In this document: positions 1 through 6,924 of the stretch, one piece after another
How positions within the stretch are numbered: position 1 is the stretch's first letter
Layout of the letters: the number at the start of each line of letters is the position of its first letter
Source: Bdellovibrionales bacterium
GTDB taxonomy: Bacteria > Bdellovibrionota > Bdellovibrionia > Bdellovibrionales > UBA1609
Length of the DNA stretch: 12,502 nt
NCBI GenBank assembly: GCA_027451425.1
Contig: DAIDJH010000019.1
Coordinates: 1-12,502 of the forward strand
Direction: 5' to 3'
Program-made: the position numbers and the translations under genes
The notes under the pieces: model-generated
The model's input: only the letters and a program-made list of their open reading frames with translations
Told to the model about the DNA's origin: nothing
Databases searched by the model: none

Positions 1-81
1 TAATTGATCCGCATTCATTGTTACTCGTATTAGTTTTCCGTCGGCCTTAGTTTCAGTTATGTCTTTGTTTTCTTGATTCAT
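1..81 (-). CDS. Start of an unidentified gene, cut by the left window edge
   Basis: An open frame starts with ATG at 81-79 and stays open for 27 codons to the window edge. The start is supported by a strong Shine-Dalgarno GGAGG (88-92) with a 6-base spacer, the same kind of ribosome site used by the secretion genes to the right. The visible N-terminus begins MNQENKDITETKADGKLIRV and is charged and hydrophilic, without a signal peptide or membrane segment, so it is probably cytoplasmic. The family cannot be recognised from this fragment. It lies downstream of the secretion operon on the same strand, after a structured gap at 82-252, so it may belong to the same element. A relaxase or relaxosome accessory gene is a contextual guess only. 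Confidence 0.6.
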   Translation of the reverse strand, partial: MNQENKDITETKADGKLIRVTMNADQL

Positions 82-119
82 AGTGTACCTCCATTGTTAT
101 TAGGTTTATCTCTGGAAAA

Positions 120-223
120 GTCCACCCAACCTCGGCCCATGGTACGTGACCACCCTCAACAACTATTGGTTGGGTGGGGGTGGTCACGGACGGCGAAGCC
201 GAATGGGCCGGGGTTGGGTGGAC
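120..223. repeat. Nested inverted repeat, possible three-way junction
   Basis: The outer arms 120-140 and 203-223 are inverted copies over 21 bases with one mismatch (T132, a G-T wobble on one strand). Inside them, 145-155 (CGTGACCACCC) and 178-188 (GGGTGGTCACG) pair perfectly over 11 bases, and 191-201 (CGGCGAAGCCG) forms a small hairpin with a GAA loop. Together they can fold as an outer stem carrying two inner stems. GGTTGGGTGG occurs twice, at 168-177 and 212-221, so the left outer arm (122-131) can pair with either copy, giving mutually exclusive folds. The structure lies between the end of the operon and the ribosome site of the gene starting at 81. Possible roles are a regulatory leader, a terminator (only CTTTT follows on the minus strand) or an origin of transfer. 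It is not tRNA-like. Confidence 0.8.
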
Positions 224-228
224 GCTAA

Positions 229-260
229 GCGCTTGAATTGATTTTTTAATCCTCAAGCGC
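229..260. repeat. 8-bp inverted repeat at the end of the operon
   Basis: GCGCTTGA (229-236) and TCAAGCGC (253-260) are perfect inverted copies separated by an A/T-rich 16-base loop. The right arm includes the stop codon of the Replic_Relax-like gene. On the minus strand no T-run follows the stem, so it is not a textbook intrinsic terminator. It could protect the 3' end of the transcript or be part of the structured region at 120-223. Confidence 0.5.
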
Positions 261-1065
261 ATTCCTTTTTATCATTCAATTTTCTGTGGAACGAGTTCCA
301 CGGATTTTCCACGTTTATCGAGGGGCCCCATTCATTCTGCTCGAGTGCGGCGAGAAGCAGTTTCTTAAGCGAAAGCGTGCTCCCTTCATAAGATGTTGGA
401 GCATCAGTTTTCAATTCTTCAAAATCATCTGCCAAAAATAGCGCTGGCAATTTTTCGGCTTTTCGAAATAGTGGTCCGTCAAACGCTCGTTCGAGTGCGT
501 ATTTGGTCGCTACATTCGCGCAGCTTACAAGTAAAAGATCGACACGCTTAAAGCCTAAATAGTTAAATGCCATCTGAGCATACCGATCGCCCGATTTTCG
601 CGAGCGCTCCATTTCGAATGCGATTCGCAAGCGACTGGATTTCGATTTCATATCGATAACGAAGTCTGGAATTTTAATAAGATCGGCAGTTCCAAGTATG
701 CCGCAAGCCTCCCATGGCTTTCTTGAAAGTTCGTAAGCAGTCCACGACTCGAGGGCATGACCTGACTTTTGAAGCTCCAAATAAAACCGAGCGACCATTT
801 CGTCATGCTCGACAAAATAGATCGAGCGGGACGGAACTGCCAGCCGGGGCGCTTGCCTGCGGCCTGCTTTCGTTAGGTAACAAACATCTTTCAAGGCTTT
901 TGATCTCGCAATAAGGCCATCACGCTTTAGGTCCTTCCAAGACGAGTATTTGCACGACTTCTGCATTGTGCAGAGATAATCAAAAAAGATGCTTTTCGTT
1001 ACAAACCCAAACCTTGCAGCAAAATCAAGCGTTGCGAATTTCACACGATCATAGTTCTTACTCAT
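253..1065 (-). CDS. Replic_Relax-like protein with nuclease-type motif
   Basis: This is a 270-residue cytoplasmic protein. The N-terminal part (about residues 8-75) looks like a winged helix. It is followed by a region carrying PDF (133-135), AFEMERSRKS (149-158) and RY (161-162), a pattern typical of the PD-(D/E)xK-like fold seen in replication-relaxation (Replic_Relax) proteins of plasmids and conjugative elements. From family knowledge such proteins act with plasmid DNA at replication or mobilisation; a direct nuclease activity is uncertain. I chose the ATG at 1065 because it overlaps the previous stop by 8 bases (ATGAGTAA), implying translational coupling. An in-frame extension to 1155 would run into the lipoprotein gene and has no ribosome site. 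It is the last gene of the secretion operon, which suggests a role in preparing DNA for the coupling protein. Confidence 0.7.
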   Translation of the reverse strand: MSKNYDRVKFATLDFAARFGFVTKSIFFDYLCTMQKSCKYSSWKDLKRDGLIARSKALKDVCYLTKAGRRQAPRLAVPSRSIYFVEHDEMVARFYLELQKSGHALESWTAYELSRKPWEACGILGTADLIKIPDFVIDMKSKSSRLRIAFEMERSRKSGDRYAQMAFNYLGFKRVDLLLVSCANVATKYALERAFDGPLFRKAEKLPALFLADDFEELKTDAPTSYEGSTLSLKKLLLAALEQNEWGPSINVENPWNSFHRKLNDKKECA

Positions 1066-1372
1066 TATAAGTCCCGCGTGGTGAGGATTGATTTGCGCCA
1101 CTGGCGTTTTTAGGCACCAGGTCATAATGGCCGAGTGATACCTTACCGCCATCAAATGATGGGTCCATCCACTTTAAATCGAAGTTCGCGAGTGCATCCT
1201 TTTTTATATTGGACGGAATTTTAAGCTCGGAGCCGATAATAACTTCGCGAATTCGCGGGCGGCAGGAGTTCTTAAAGTAAACCGTCCGCGCGTCCGCTGA
1301 ATCGCCACAAATCGCCTGATTGGCACATCCGGCAACGAGAAGGGCCATTGCTAATAATAAGTATTTCATCAT
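1058..1372 (-). CDS. Small outer-membrane lipoprotein, possible VirB7 counterpart
   Basis: This 104-residue protein starts with a lipoprotein signal: a Lys-containing start, a hydrophobic stretch and the lipobox LLVAGC with Cys16 as the lipidated residue. Alanine and asparagine follow the cysteine, so there is no inner-membrane retention aspartate and outer-membrane sorting is expected. Two more cysteines (22 and 37) could form a disulfide. The rest (to 104) resembles nothing I recognise. The start codon overlaps the stop of the coupling-protein gene as ATGA, and its end overlaps the next start by 8 bases. In VirB systems a lipoprotein (VirB7) stabilises VirB9 in the outer-membrane core. This could be that partner, displaced to the end of the operon, or an entry-exclusion or surface lipoprotein. 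The lipoprotein call is firm; the role is inference. Confidence 0.75.
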   Translation of the reverse strand: MMKYLLLAMALLVAGCANQAICGDSADARTVYFKNSCRPRIREVIIGSELKIPSNIKKDALANFDLKWMDPSFDGGKVSLGHYDLVPKNASGANQSSPRGTYNE

Positions 1373-3051
1373 GCAGCCTCCTTGCTAGGAGCGATGCCGA
1401 CGCCGGGCCGTCCATCCGCTGCTTCGTGAATTCTGTGCCCCATTTTTTTCTGACCGTCCGGCGAATCTTCATTGGCCGGTGGCTTAGGCTTCTGATCGGT
1501 CTTATCTGGCGCATTAGGCAAGTGCTCGGGCTCAGCTTTTACAACGTACGGCAATTGCTGCGCATTAAGGTCTGCAAGCTTTCGAAACTTCATGCGAACA
1601 GGTAGGCTTCCGCGTTCGTGCGGCAAAATCACGACAGCTTCTCCAACCCCGAGTGACTGTTTAAAAAGATTTGGGTGAAATTTGAACTCTTCGGTTGAGC
1701 GAACAGACGCTTCGCCGGTTTTGACACTGCCAAATACGCTTGATGTTTGACGCTCGGTAAGTTTAGTCGATTGGCAGGTGCCGATTGCCTCGGCAAAATA
1801 CTCAGCGGATTCGGGCTCATTTGTCCGCATAAAAATTTTAAGGTTCGAGTTTGTAAGGATCGTATTTTTAACCGAATCGCCAAGCGTTGCGAGATCACCG
1901 AGCGCTTGGTGGGCAAAAACGATTCCCATGTTGGCGCTTCGAGATTTGTTAAGAAGGCTCACAAATCCCTCTGTCAGGTATTCGGTGAAATCGTCAAGGT
2001 AACAGCTAAAGAAGCGACTGGTTTCTGTCTTACCCAAGTGTCTTGAAGATGCCGCGCCTTGAAGGCATTGAAGAATCAATTTGCCGACAGTTTTGCCAAG
2101 CGTGGGTACTTTCAAAACGGGGAGCTGGCAGTAGACGATATGATTTTCAGTCAACGCCTTTTCGATATCGATTTCCGAGTCTTCAGCGTTAAATACGGGG
2201 GCTGTGTCGCCAATTGCCATAATCTGAAGTTGAGTAATGAGTCCGCTTGTCCTTTGTTCGCGCACATCACGCGAAAGGGCCATCTGTTCTGTGACCCACT
2301 CAATTTGGCCGGAATTTGCGCCCGTCGTTGCGAGGTTTTGCAATTTCGCAAACGATCTTAATGCCGCAACGACTTTTAGTGGCGTGGGTTTCATCTTGGC
2401 CGACTCGAAAATGAGAAGTGTTTGAAGAAGCGTTTCGTATTGAAGGTTTTTGTAATATTCATTTTCAAACTGAAGGGCCTTAAAAATTCGTTCAGTAACC
2501 TCAAGCGGAGAGCCGTTAGCGAGCGGATTAAAGGTATTGCTGATTTCGGGACTACAAATAGATAGCACCCGGATATCTTTTTCTCGGCCGAAAGTTTTGG
2601 CGTATGCGTAGAGCTTATTTAAAAGACTCCGGTCAGATTTCCCATCTATTATAATAAGCCCTCGTCCTTTTTTCATGTCGTCAACTGCGAGTGGCACGAT
2701 GACTGATTCTGTTTTCCCGGCGTTGGTCGTGCCCACAATTTGAATGTGCATGCGCCGAAACGATTCTTTAAAGTGGACGGGCTGAGAACGATCGGTTTGG
2801 CCCATATAGACTGAGTCGTCGGTGGCCGATGGCGCGAGAGTTTGTTTCTCTAATACATTTGGCTCTCGACTTTTTTTGATTAAGTCGATCACCTTCGTGA
2901 AAATGAAGAGTGTCGCGACAGAAATTAAAAACGCGACGAGATATCGAAAATGGTAGTAAAAAAATAGAATTTGGATTCTGAATCTGATCCAGATCACAAA
3001 TACGCCTACTGCGACTGCCGATAGAATTTGGAATAAGTCTTGTCTTTTCAT
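1369..3051 (-). CDS. virD4: Type IV coupling protein (VirD4/TraD family ATPase)
   Basis: This 560-residue inner-membrane ATPase would bring the DNA-relaxase substrate to the secretion channel. Two membrane segments lie near residues 7-23 and 36-53, followed by the cytoplasmic motor. Walker A is GTTNAGKT (107-114). A conserved LIIIDGKSD stretch (132-140) matches the position where the family has its D-x-K-G/S-D signature. Walker B is the YLDDFTE stretch at 351-357, followed by GIVFAHQALGDL (376-387). The C-terminal tail (about 505-560) is proline- and charge-rich and probably disordered, as in TraD proteins where the tail contacts relaxosome partners. Start: ATG at 3051 with GGGGGTG (3056-3062) just upstream, overlapping the virB10 stop as ATGA. 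The length is normal for the family. Its place directly after virB10 fits joint expression with the channel. Confidence 0.93.
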   Translation of the reverse strand: MKRQDLFQILSAVAVGVFVIWIRFRIQILFFYYHFRYLVAFLISVATLFIFTKVIDLIKKSREPNVLEKQTLAPSATDDSVYMGQTDRSQPVHFKESFRRMHIQIVGTTNAGKTESVIVPLAVDDMKKGRGLIIIDGKSDRSLLNKLYAYAKTFGREKDIRVLSICSPEISNTFNPLANGSPLEVTERIFKALQFENEYYKNLQYETLLQTLLIFESAKMKPTPLKVVAALRSFAKLQNLATTGANSGQIEWVTEQMALSRDVREQRTSGLITQLQIMAIGDTAPVFNAEDSEIDIEKALTENHIVYCQLPVLKVPTLGKTVGKLILQCLQGAASSRHLGKTETSRFFSCYLDDFTEYLTEGFVSLLNKSRSANMGIVFAHQALGDLATLGDSVKNTILTNSNLKIFMRTNEPESAEYFAEAIGTCQSTKLTERQTSSVFGSVKTGEASVRSTEEFKFHPNLFKQSLGVGEAVVILPHERGSLPVRMKFRKLADLNAQQLPYVVKAEPEHLPNAPDKTDQKPKPPANEDSPDGQKKMGHRIHEAADGRPGVGIAPSKEAA

Positions 3052-4007
3052 TCTTCACCCCCTGTGTTTGAAGGTTGAACCTGTAAATTAAAAGATTGAT
3101 TTAAAATTGCGTCGAATTCCGTTCCGGCTTTGACTGTAATCCACTCGCGCTCGGCTTTAAGGTTATTGCCATAGTTTTGCGCGAGATTTCGAGCAGTATC
3201 GCCGGTCGCCTGAAGTAGGCCGTTTTGAACCCCACCAACCGATTGGCCGAAAACGTTTGTTTGCATACTGCCAGCGGCAAATCCGCCGACAAATGACGTG
3301 ATAAGTTCGCCGGCCGTGTTTTTAGCGATGTCTGAATGGACGTCACCGGATATTCCCGGCTCACCATCAGAACTGACGGCAATCCCTGAAATTGACCGAG
3401 TTTGGCCATTCGGGAGTGATATTTGCTTAAAATTTATTTTCGCACGGCCAGACGATTTATCAAAGTTAGTCTCGCCGTAAAAATCGGTTCCTGCTGGGAG
3501 CCTCAAACCCGAATCGGTAACGGAATCGAAGGTGAGTTCGGCGAGGATGGGCACCGAATCGTCGGTGATAGTAAATCCGTCAAGGAGTCGTAAATGAAGG
3601 CGTTCTCCGGCCGGAATTTGCATTTTTGCGTTGTTTCTACCCATCAGGATCATTGGAGAATTGCGATTTAGCTGTGCTGAGCCACCAGATGCTAGATTTG
3701 GGCGCGGGTCACCCCAAAGCGCCTCGGCATCGGCATTAGCGGCCTGTTGGTCCGCTTTCGTCGTGGTAGCGGCACTAACCGCGCCGGCATCATCACTCGA
3801 ACGCACGATTCGTCGTTCAAATTGAACGTGTTTGGGATTTGGTAGAAGCATTACGATCACAATAAAAATAAAGATGAACGCCGCAATCAAAAGTTTGAAC
3901 GAGCGAGAATTGACCTCGACCTTATCGCTCACGTCCGACTTTCGTATAAACGGGGATTTTATTTTTTGCCAAAGACTGACAATTTTCGCTTGAAGGTTTA
4001 TTGCCAT
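3048..4007 (-). CDS. virB10: VirB10/TrbI-like channel scaffold protein
   Basis: This 319-residue protein spans the envelope: a short cytoplasmic N-terminus, one membrane helix (about 38-56), a periplasmic linker rich in Ala/Thr/Asp (60-110) and the conserved C-terminal domain. Family hallmarks are the PAGERLHLRL strand (132-141), LPAGTDFYGET (170-180), the LPNGQTRSISGIA region (198-210) and a Gly-rich stretch (about 231-282) matching the helical antenna that crosses the outer membrane in VirB10. The linker lacks the long proline-rich region of many homologues. I chose ATG 4007 because GAGG (4013-4016) precedes it and the downstream family similarity starts there. An upstream extension to 4112 overlaps the virB9-like gene and looks non-coding. 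The start lies inside the previous gene (10-base overlap). The last codons (TGGEE) double as the ribosome site of virD4. Confidence 0.9.
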   Translation of the reverse strand: MAINLQAKIVSLWQKIKSPFIRKSDVSDKVEVNSRSFKLLIAAFIFIFIVIVMLLPNPKHVQFERRIVRSSDDAGAVSAATTTKADQQAANADAEALWGDPRPNLASGGSAQLNRNSPMILMGRNNAKMQIPAGERLHLRLLDGFTITDDSVPILAELTFDSVTDSGLRLPAGTDFYGETNFDKSSGRAKINFKQISLPNGQTRSISGIAVSSDGEPGISGDVHSDIAKNTAGELITSFVGGFAAGSMQTNVFGQSVGGVQNGLLQATGDTARNLAQNYGNNLKAEREWITVKAGTEFDAILNQSFNLQVQPSNTGGEE

Positions 4008-4750
4008 ATAAACCTCGCAGGGATTGTGACACGCATGCTGTGTACCCCTTTCACTAGAATAACAAGCGGCCGACGGGGGTGCAGTCCCACGGCATTTATT
4101 GAGACACTCCAATGAACAGGAGCTTTGGTTGAGCCCTGTCGCTTCGATAAATAAAGTGTATCGATTGCGACTGGGGTTTTACCTTGATAAACCCAAAAAT
4201 CTTTCGGCATAAGGAGGCTTTCGGTTGTGGCAGGTCCGCCTGGATTTGCCTTCGAATACGTGGATGTTGACTCTCCCGGCACGTATGAACCGTCAATCAG
4301 CAAATAGCCTTGTGCGGTATGGCCGTCATTCGTGACCGCTAAGTCGGTGCCCTCGGCCTTCGACACGAGGTGGATCACCGTCCAGCGCACTGGTGCTGCG
4401 CGAACGCCTTCTTTGATATAGACCACGTAGTCGGAATCACCTTGGCTCGTCGTCCAAAGCTGCAAATTGTATCGGCGTTTTTGAGTGATAAGATACAAAT
4501 TGGTGCGCGCGCCAAATCGTAGGGGCTTGATCGTGACGGCGTCATTTAGATATTCGATTTTGTAGGCACTGGCATCACCAATGATTGCCGATTGGATAGG
4601 GTCCGGTACTTGAATGATTGTCGCAATTCCAATCGCCGTTCGAATCGGGACAATCGCATCGCGCTTTGGATAAATACTTCGAACGTAGGCAAGGGCTGAA
4701 CATGCGAAGATAAACGAGCTTACAATAGAAAATTTTAAAATCGCCCTCAT
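3998..4750 (-). CDS. virB9: VirB9-like outer-membrane core protein
   Basis: This 250-residue exported protein has a signal peptide over about residues 1-21 (ends SALA). The segment after it carries the VirB9 N-domain pattern: GIATIIQVPDPIQSAIIGD, then TIKPLRFGARTNLYLITQKRRYNLQL (about residues 41-98), that is 'IKP...TNL.(I)T..R.Y.(F/L).L'. In VirB systems this protein forms the periplasmic/outer-membrane ring with VirB10 and a lipoprotein. The C-terminal half (about 120-250) does not show the usual VirB9 C-domain signature around a VFDDG-like stretch, so it may be a divergent or TraK-like version. The start overlaps the VirB8 stop as ATGA; no strong ribosome site is seen, so coupling from the upstream gene is likely. 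Confidence 0.8.
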   Translation of the reverse strand: MRAILKFSIVSSFIFACSALAYVRSIYPKRDAIVPIRTAIGIATIIQVPDPIQSAIIGDASAYKIEYLNDAVTIKPLRFGARTNLYLITQKRRYNLQLWTTSQGDSDYVVYIKEGVRAAPVRWTVIHLVSKAEGTDLAVTNDGHTAQGYLLIDGSYVPGESTSTYSKANPGGPATTESLLMPKDFWVYQGKTPVAIDTLYLSKRQGSTKAPVHWSVSINAVGLHPRRPLVILVKGVHSMRVTIPARFIWQ

Positions 4751-5343
4751 TGCGTGCCGCCAGCGTTTTCAGTTTCTTTGGTGACGTAAACTCCCCAAGG
4801 ATTTGTCACCGTGCGATCACCGATGTCGAAATTTAAAGTAAGATTCATAGTCGTCGCCGCCTGCAATTGATCGAAAATGTTGATTCGATCAGCGACAATC
4901 GTGATTGATTTAGTTTTTAGGTTTATAGCCACCGAGCGTGAATACACGCGCTCTGTGACCTTTTTTTGAGCAACGTACTTTTTGACCGCGACCATCGATT
5001 TATCGAATGAATCCATGAGGGACGGATCGACAAAGAATTTCGCCTTTTCTAGTTCTGACGAAATATTTTGGGGATTCCATGAATATCTATATGAAAGATA
5101 TTCTTTGGCGGCCGCTTCGATTTGAAGATCGGAAATTTTTGTATCGATTTGTGAAACTTGGCCCGTACTGTCGAGCGCGATAACAGTCGGACCACGCCTC
5201 ACAAAAACGAGTACGAGCATGAGCGATAAAAATGTCGTAAGACAAAGAATAAACGTGAGCATTTTAAGGTTGAAGTTTTCTCTCGCGAATTTTTCGATCA
5301 TTTTTGGTAAACGTTTGGTTACAAGTGTTTTAGTTTCACCCAT
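4747..5343 (-). CDS. virB8: VirB8/TraE-like inner-membrane assembly protein
   Basis: This 198-residue protein has a basic cytoplasmic N-terminus (1-28), one membrane helix (about 29-48) and a periplasmic domain of roughly 150 residues. The C-terminal RTVTNPWGVYVTKE stretch (177-190) matches the conserved RT..NP.G..V signature of VirB8, and the ADRINIFDQLQA region (151-162) resembles TraE of F-like systems. VirB8 proteins nucleate channel assembly and contact VirB10, VirB4 and VirB5. The start ATG at 5343-5341 has a very strong ribosome site, GGAGGTG (5349-5355), that overlaps the stop codon of the virB6-like gene (5348-5350). Length fits both VirB8 (about 230) and TraE (about 190). The end overlaps the next gene by 4 bases. 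Confidence 0.88.
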   Translation of the reverse strand: MGETKTLVTKRLPKMIEKFARENFNLKMLTFILCLTTFLSLMLVLVFVRRGPTVIALDSTGQVSQIDTKISDLQIEAAAKEYLSYRYSWNPQNISSELEKAKFFVDPSLMDSFDKSMVAVKKYVAQKKVTERVYSRSVAINLKTKSITIVADRINIFDQLQAATTMNLTLNFDIGDRTVTNPWGVYVTKETENAGGTQ

Positions 5344-5347
5344 AAAT

Positions 5348-6220
5348 TCACCTCCGTGGGTTAAATGTGTTTCTTACTGAATTTATTTTCTGTGCCGCAT
5401 AGTTTCGAGTGTGGCCCAGGGTTTCAGCTGTCATAACTTTGGCCGCTCCAAGTTTAGCCGGAAATGCGACCGCGGCCATTGCGGCTGTTCCGCCGATTGT
5501 CGTCGCTGTTGCCTGAATGCCTCCATTGACGAGTGAGCGCATGATGAGTGGCGTAAACAAAAGTGCAATTGAGACGATGAAGTTCATAACGATTAGCGAC
5601 GCATACGATCCTTCTGTTTTATACATGTTGCCGAATGTGAGGGACGTAAGCATGGCCGACATAATGGCCCAAAGGCACTTCCAAGATGCCACTTCAATGA
5701 GGCCTCGATAGAGATTGCTCGTGATCTTCGCCGTCTGCGGAAAAATGTAACAAAGAATCATGAACGGAGACAAAATGCAGAGCAGAATCCAATAAAAATA
5801 GTAAAGCGCAATTGTCACGTACCGAGCGAGATAGAGTAAAAGAAAACTACCAAAGCTTAAGACAGCGATGAACAGATCATCGAATTTGAGTAACAGCACA
5901 CTTTTTGCCGTCGAGTATTCGCGCGATTTTTCTTGAGCCATTTGCATAAAAGTGGTTAGCCCCTGCATGTTATCGATTCGGGCCGCAAGTCCGTTACTTA
6001 CATTTAAAATCATGTTTGAAACTTCTGGGAATGTGACGAGAAGTAGCGAAGCCACAAGGCAGCGCTTAACAATATCCGGAAAATCGGGGCTGCCAGATTT
6101 TAGGTAGCCAATTACGACAGACAGCAAAATTGCAACTGGCATCATGTAATAAAAGAGATGCGAAAGGCTATCATGCATGCGAACGACAAGTGAGCCGAGT
6201 AAATCCATGTGCGGAATCAT
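5348..6220 (-). CDS. virB6: VirB6/TrbL-like polytopic membrane protein
   Basis: This 290-residue protein has several hydrophobic segments, at about 22-40, 52-74, 115-135, 136-160, 178-196 and 207-228, and a polar, Gly/Ala-rich C-terminal tail. There is no signal peptide. The layout and length match VirB6 (about 295 residues), the inner-membrane channel component contacting the DNA substrate. The tryptophan in VASWKCLW (177-184) sits where VirB6 proteins have a conserved Trp, although I cannot align it rigorously. TrbL is the alternative name for related proteins; that family is usually longer. The ATG at 6220-6218 has GGAGGTG (6225-6231) upstream and overlaps the preceding stop as ATGA. Position between the VirB5-like and VirB8 genes is the canonical virB order. 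Confidence 0.82.
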   Translation of the reverse strand: MIPHMDLLGSLVVRMHDSLSHLFYYMMPVAILLSVVIGYLKSGSPDFPDIVKRCLVASLLLVTFPEVSNMILNVSNGLAARIDNMQGLTTFMQMAQEKSREYSTAKSVLLLKFDDLFIAVLSFGSFLLLYLARYVTIALYYFYWILLCILSPFMILCYIFPQTAKITSNLYRGLIEVASWKCLWAIMSAMLTSLTFGNMYKTEGSYASLIVMNFIVSIALLFTPLIMRSLVNGGIQATATTIGGTAAMAAVAFPAKLGAAKVMTAETLGHTRNYAAQKINSVRNTFNPRR

Positions 6221-6924
6221 GGTTCACCTCCGCCACCGTCAACGCGCGGCAAATTTGTTGATTGCGGAAGGTTTCTAAAATCTCGAGAAAGAGCGCCGTA
6301 ATTGTCATGAACGTTTACGGTTGATATTTTTTCTTTTCGAGTCTCAAGGGCCGTGTTCTCTGCCATGAGCTTTAGCATTTGGCTTTGCGTACGAAGGAGC
6401 TCCGTTGAAACGCCGATCAGAACGGCAAGCGCTTGGCTTTCGAGCCGTCCTGCACCCTGGGGGCTTACCTTTGGCGCTATGTACAGAATCTGATCTTTTT
6501 CGGCATCCACTTGGCGGGCGAAATCGTAAAGATTGCGGTTCATCGAAATGACTTCGGCAACAGTCTGGTCTTGCGACGCTATAAGATCATGGTCCATGCC
6601 TTGCGGCGCGGTCCCGTAAATCTGTTGAATGGCTTGAAGAGCGCTGTTTGGGTCACTTAAATTGCCGTAAACCCCGGCATTGAATGCTGGGCTTATGATG
6701 TTTACATCATCAAGTCCTGTTGAGACACCTGTATTGATGTCTTGAAGTAACTGTAAGGTGTCATTGCCGGTGCCAACGATGGATTTTAGTTGCACGACTG
6801 TTTGGGTAGCTTGAACAAGAATCTGAGCTAGAACGGCGACGTCGCCGCCGAAGAAATCGGCGCGCGCTGGCATCGATGATAGTAGAATGATGGGGACCGT
6901 CAAAATGATAAGTTTTCTTTTCAT
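6217..6924 (-). CDS. VirB5/TrbJ-like exported periplasmic protein
   Basis: This 235-residue protein carries a clear signal peptide (residues 1-22, basic MKRK start, cleavage after PARA). The mature part begins DFFGGDVAVLAQILVQATQ and is mostly predicted helix, with long amphipathic stretches at about 27-60 and 150-205 consistent with the helical VirB5/TrbJ fold. VirB5 proteins sit at the pilus tip; TrbJ members also contribute to mating-pair formation and exclusion. No cysteines are visible. The identity rests on order (between virB4 and virB6), length and helix pattern rather than a signature motif. The start overlaps the VirB4 stop as ATGA, with GGTGGAG upstream. The last codons (GGGGEP) form the ribosome site of the next gene, so the tail may be shaped by that overlap. 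Confidence 0.7.
   Translation of the reverse strand: MKRKLIILTVPIILLSSMPARADFFGGDVAVLAQILVQATQTVVQLKSIVGTGNDTLQLLQDINTGVSTGLDDVNIISPAFNAGVYGNLSDPNSALQAIQQIYGTAPQGMDHDLIASQDQTVAEVISMNRNLYDFARQVDAEKDQILYIAPKVSPQGAGRLESQALAVLIGVSTELLRTQSQMLKLMAENTALETRKEKISTVNVHDNYGALSRDFRNLPQSTNLPRVDGGGGEP

Noticed and set aside
120..223. tRNA or cloverleaf RNA gene
   Set aside because: The outer stem is far longer than a tRNA acceptor stem, the loop lengths do not fit, and there is no T-loop or anticodon arm.
53..262. Minus-strand open frame of 69 codons
   Set aside because: It runs through the large inverted repeat and overlaps the well-supported start at 81; its proline/histidine-rich content reflects the repeat, and no ribosome site is seen.
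1066..1155. N-terminal extension of the Replic_Relax-like gene to 1155
   Set aside because: It would overlap the lipoprotein gene by about 90 bases and has no ribosome site; the start at 1065 has the coupled overlap.
4008..4112. N-terminal extension of virB10 to 4112
   Set aside because: The extra residues are Cys-rich, unlike VirB10, and overlap the virB9-like gene; the start at 4007 has a GAGG site.
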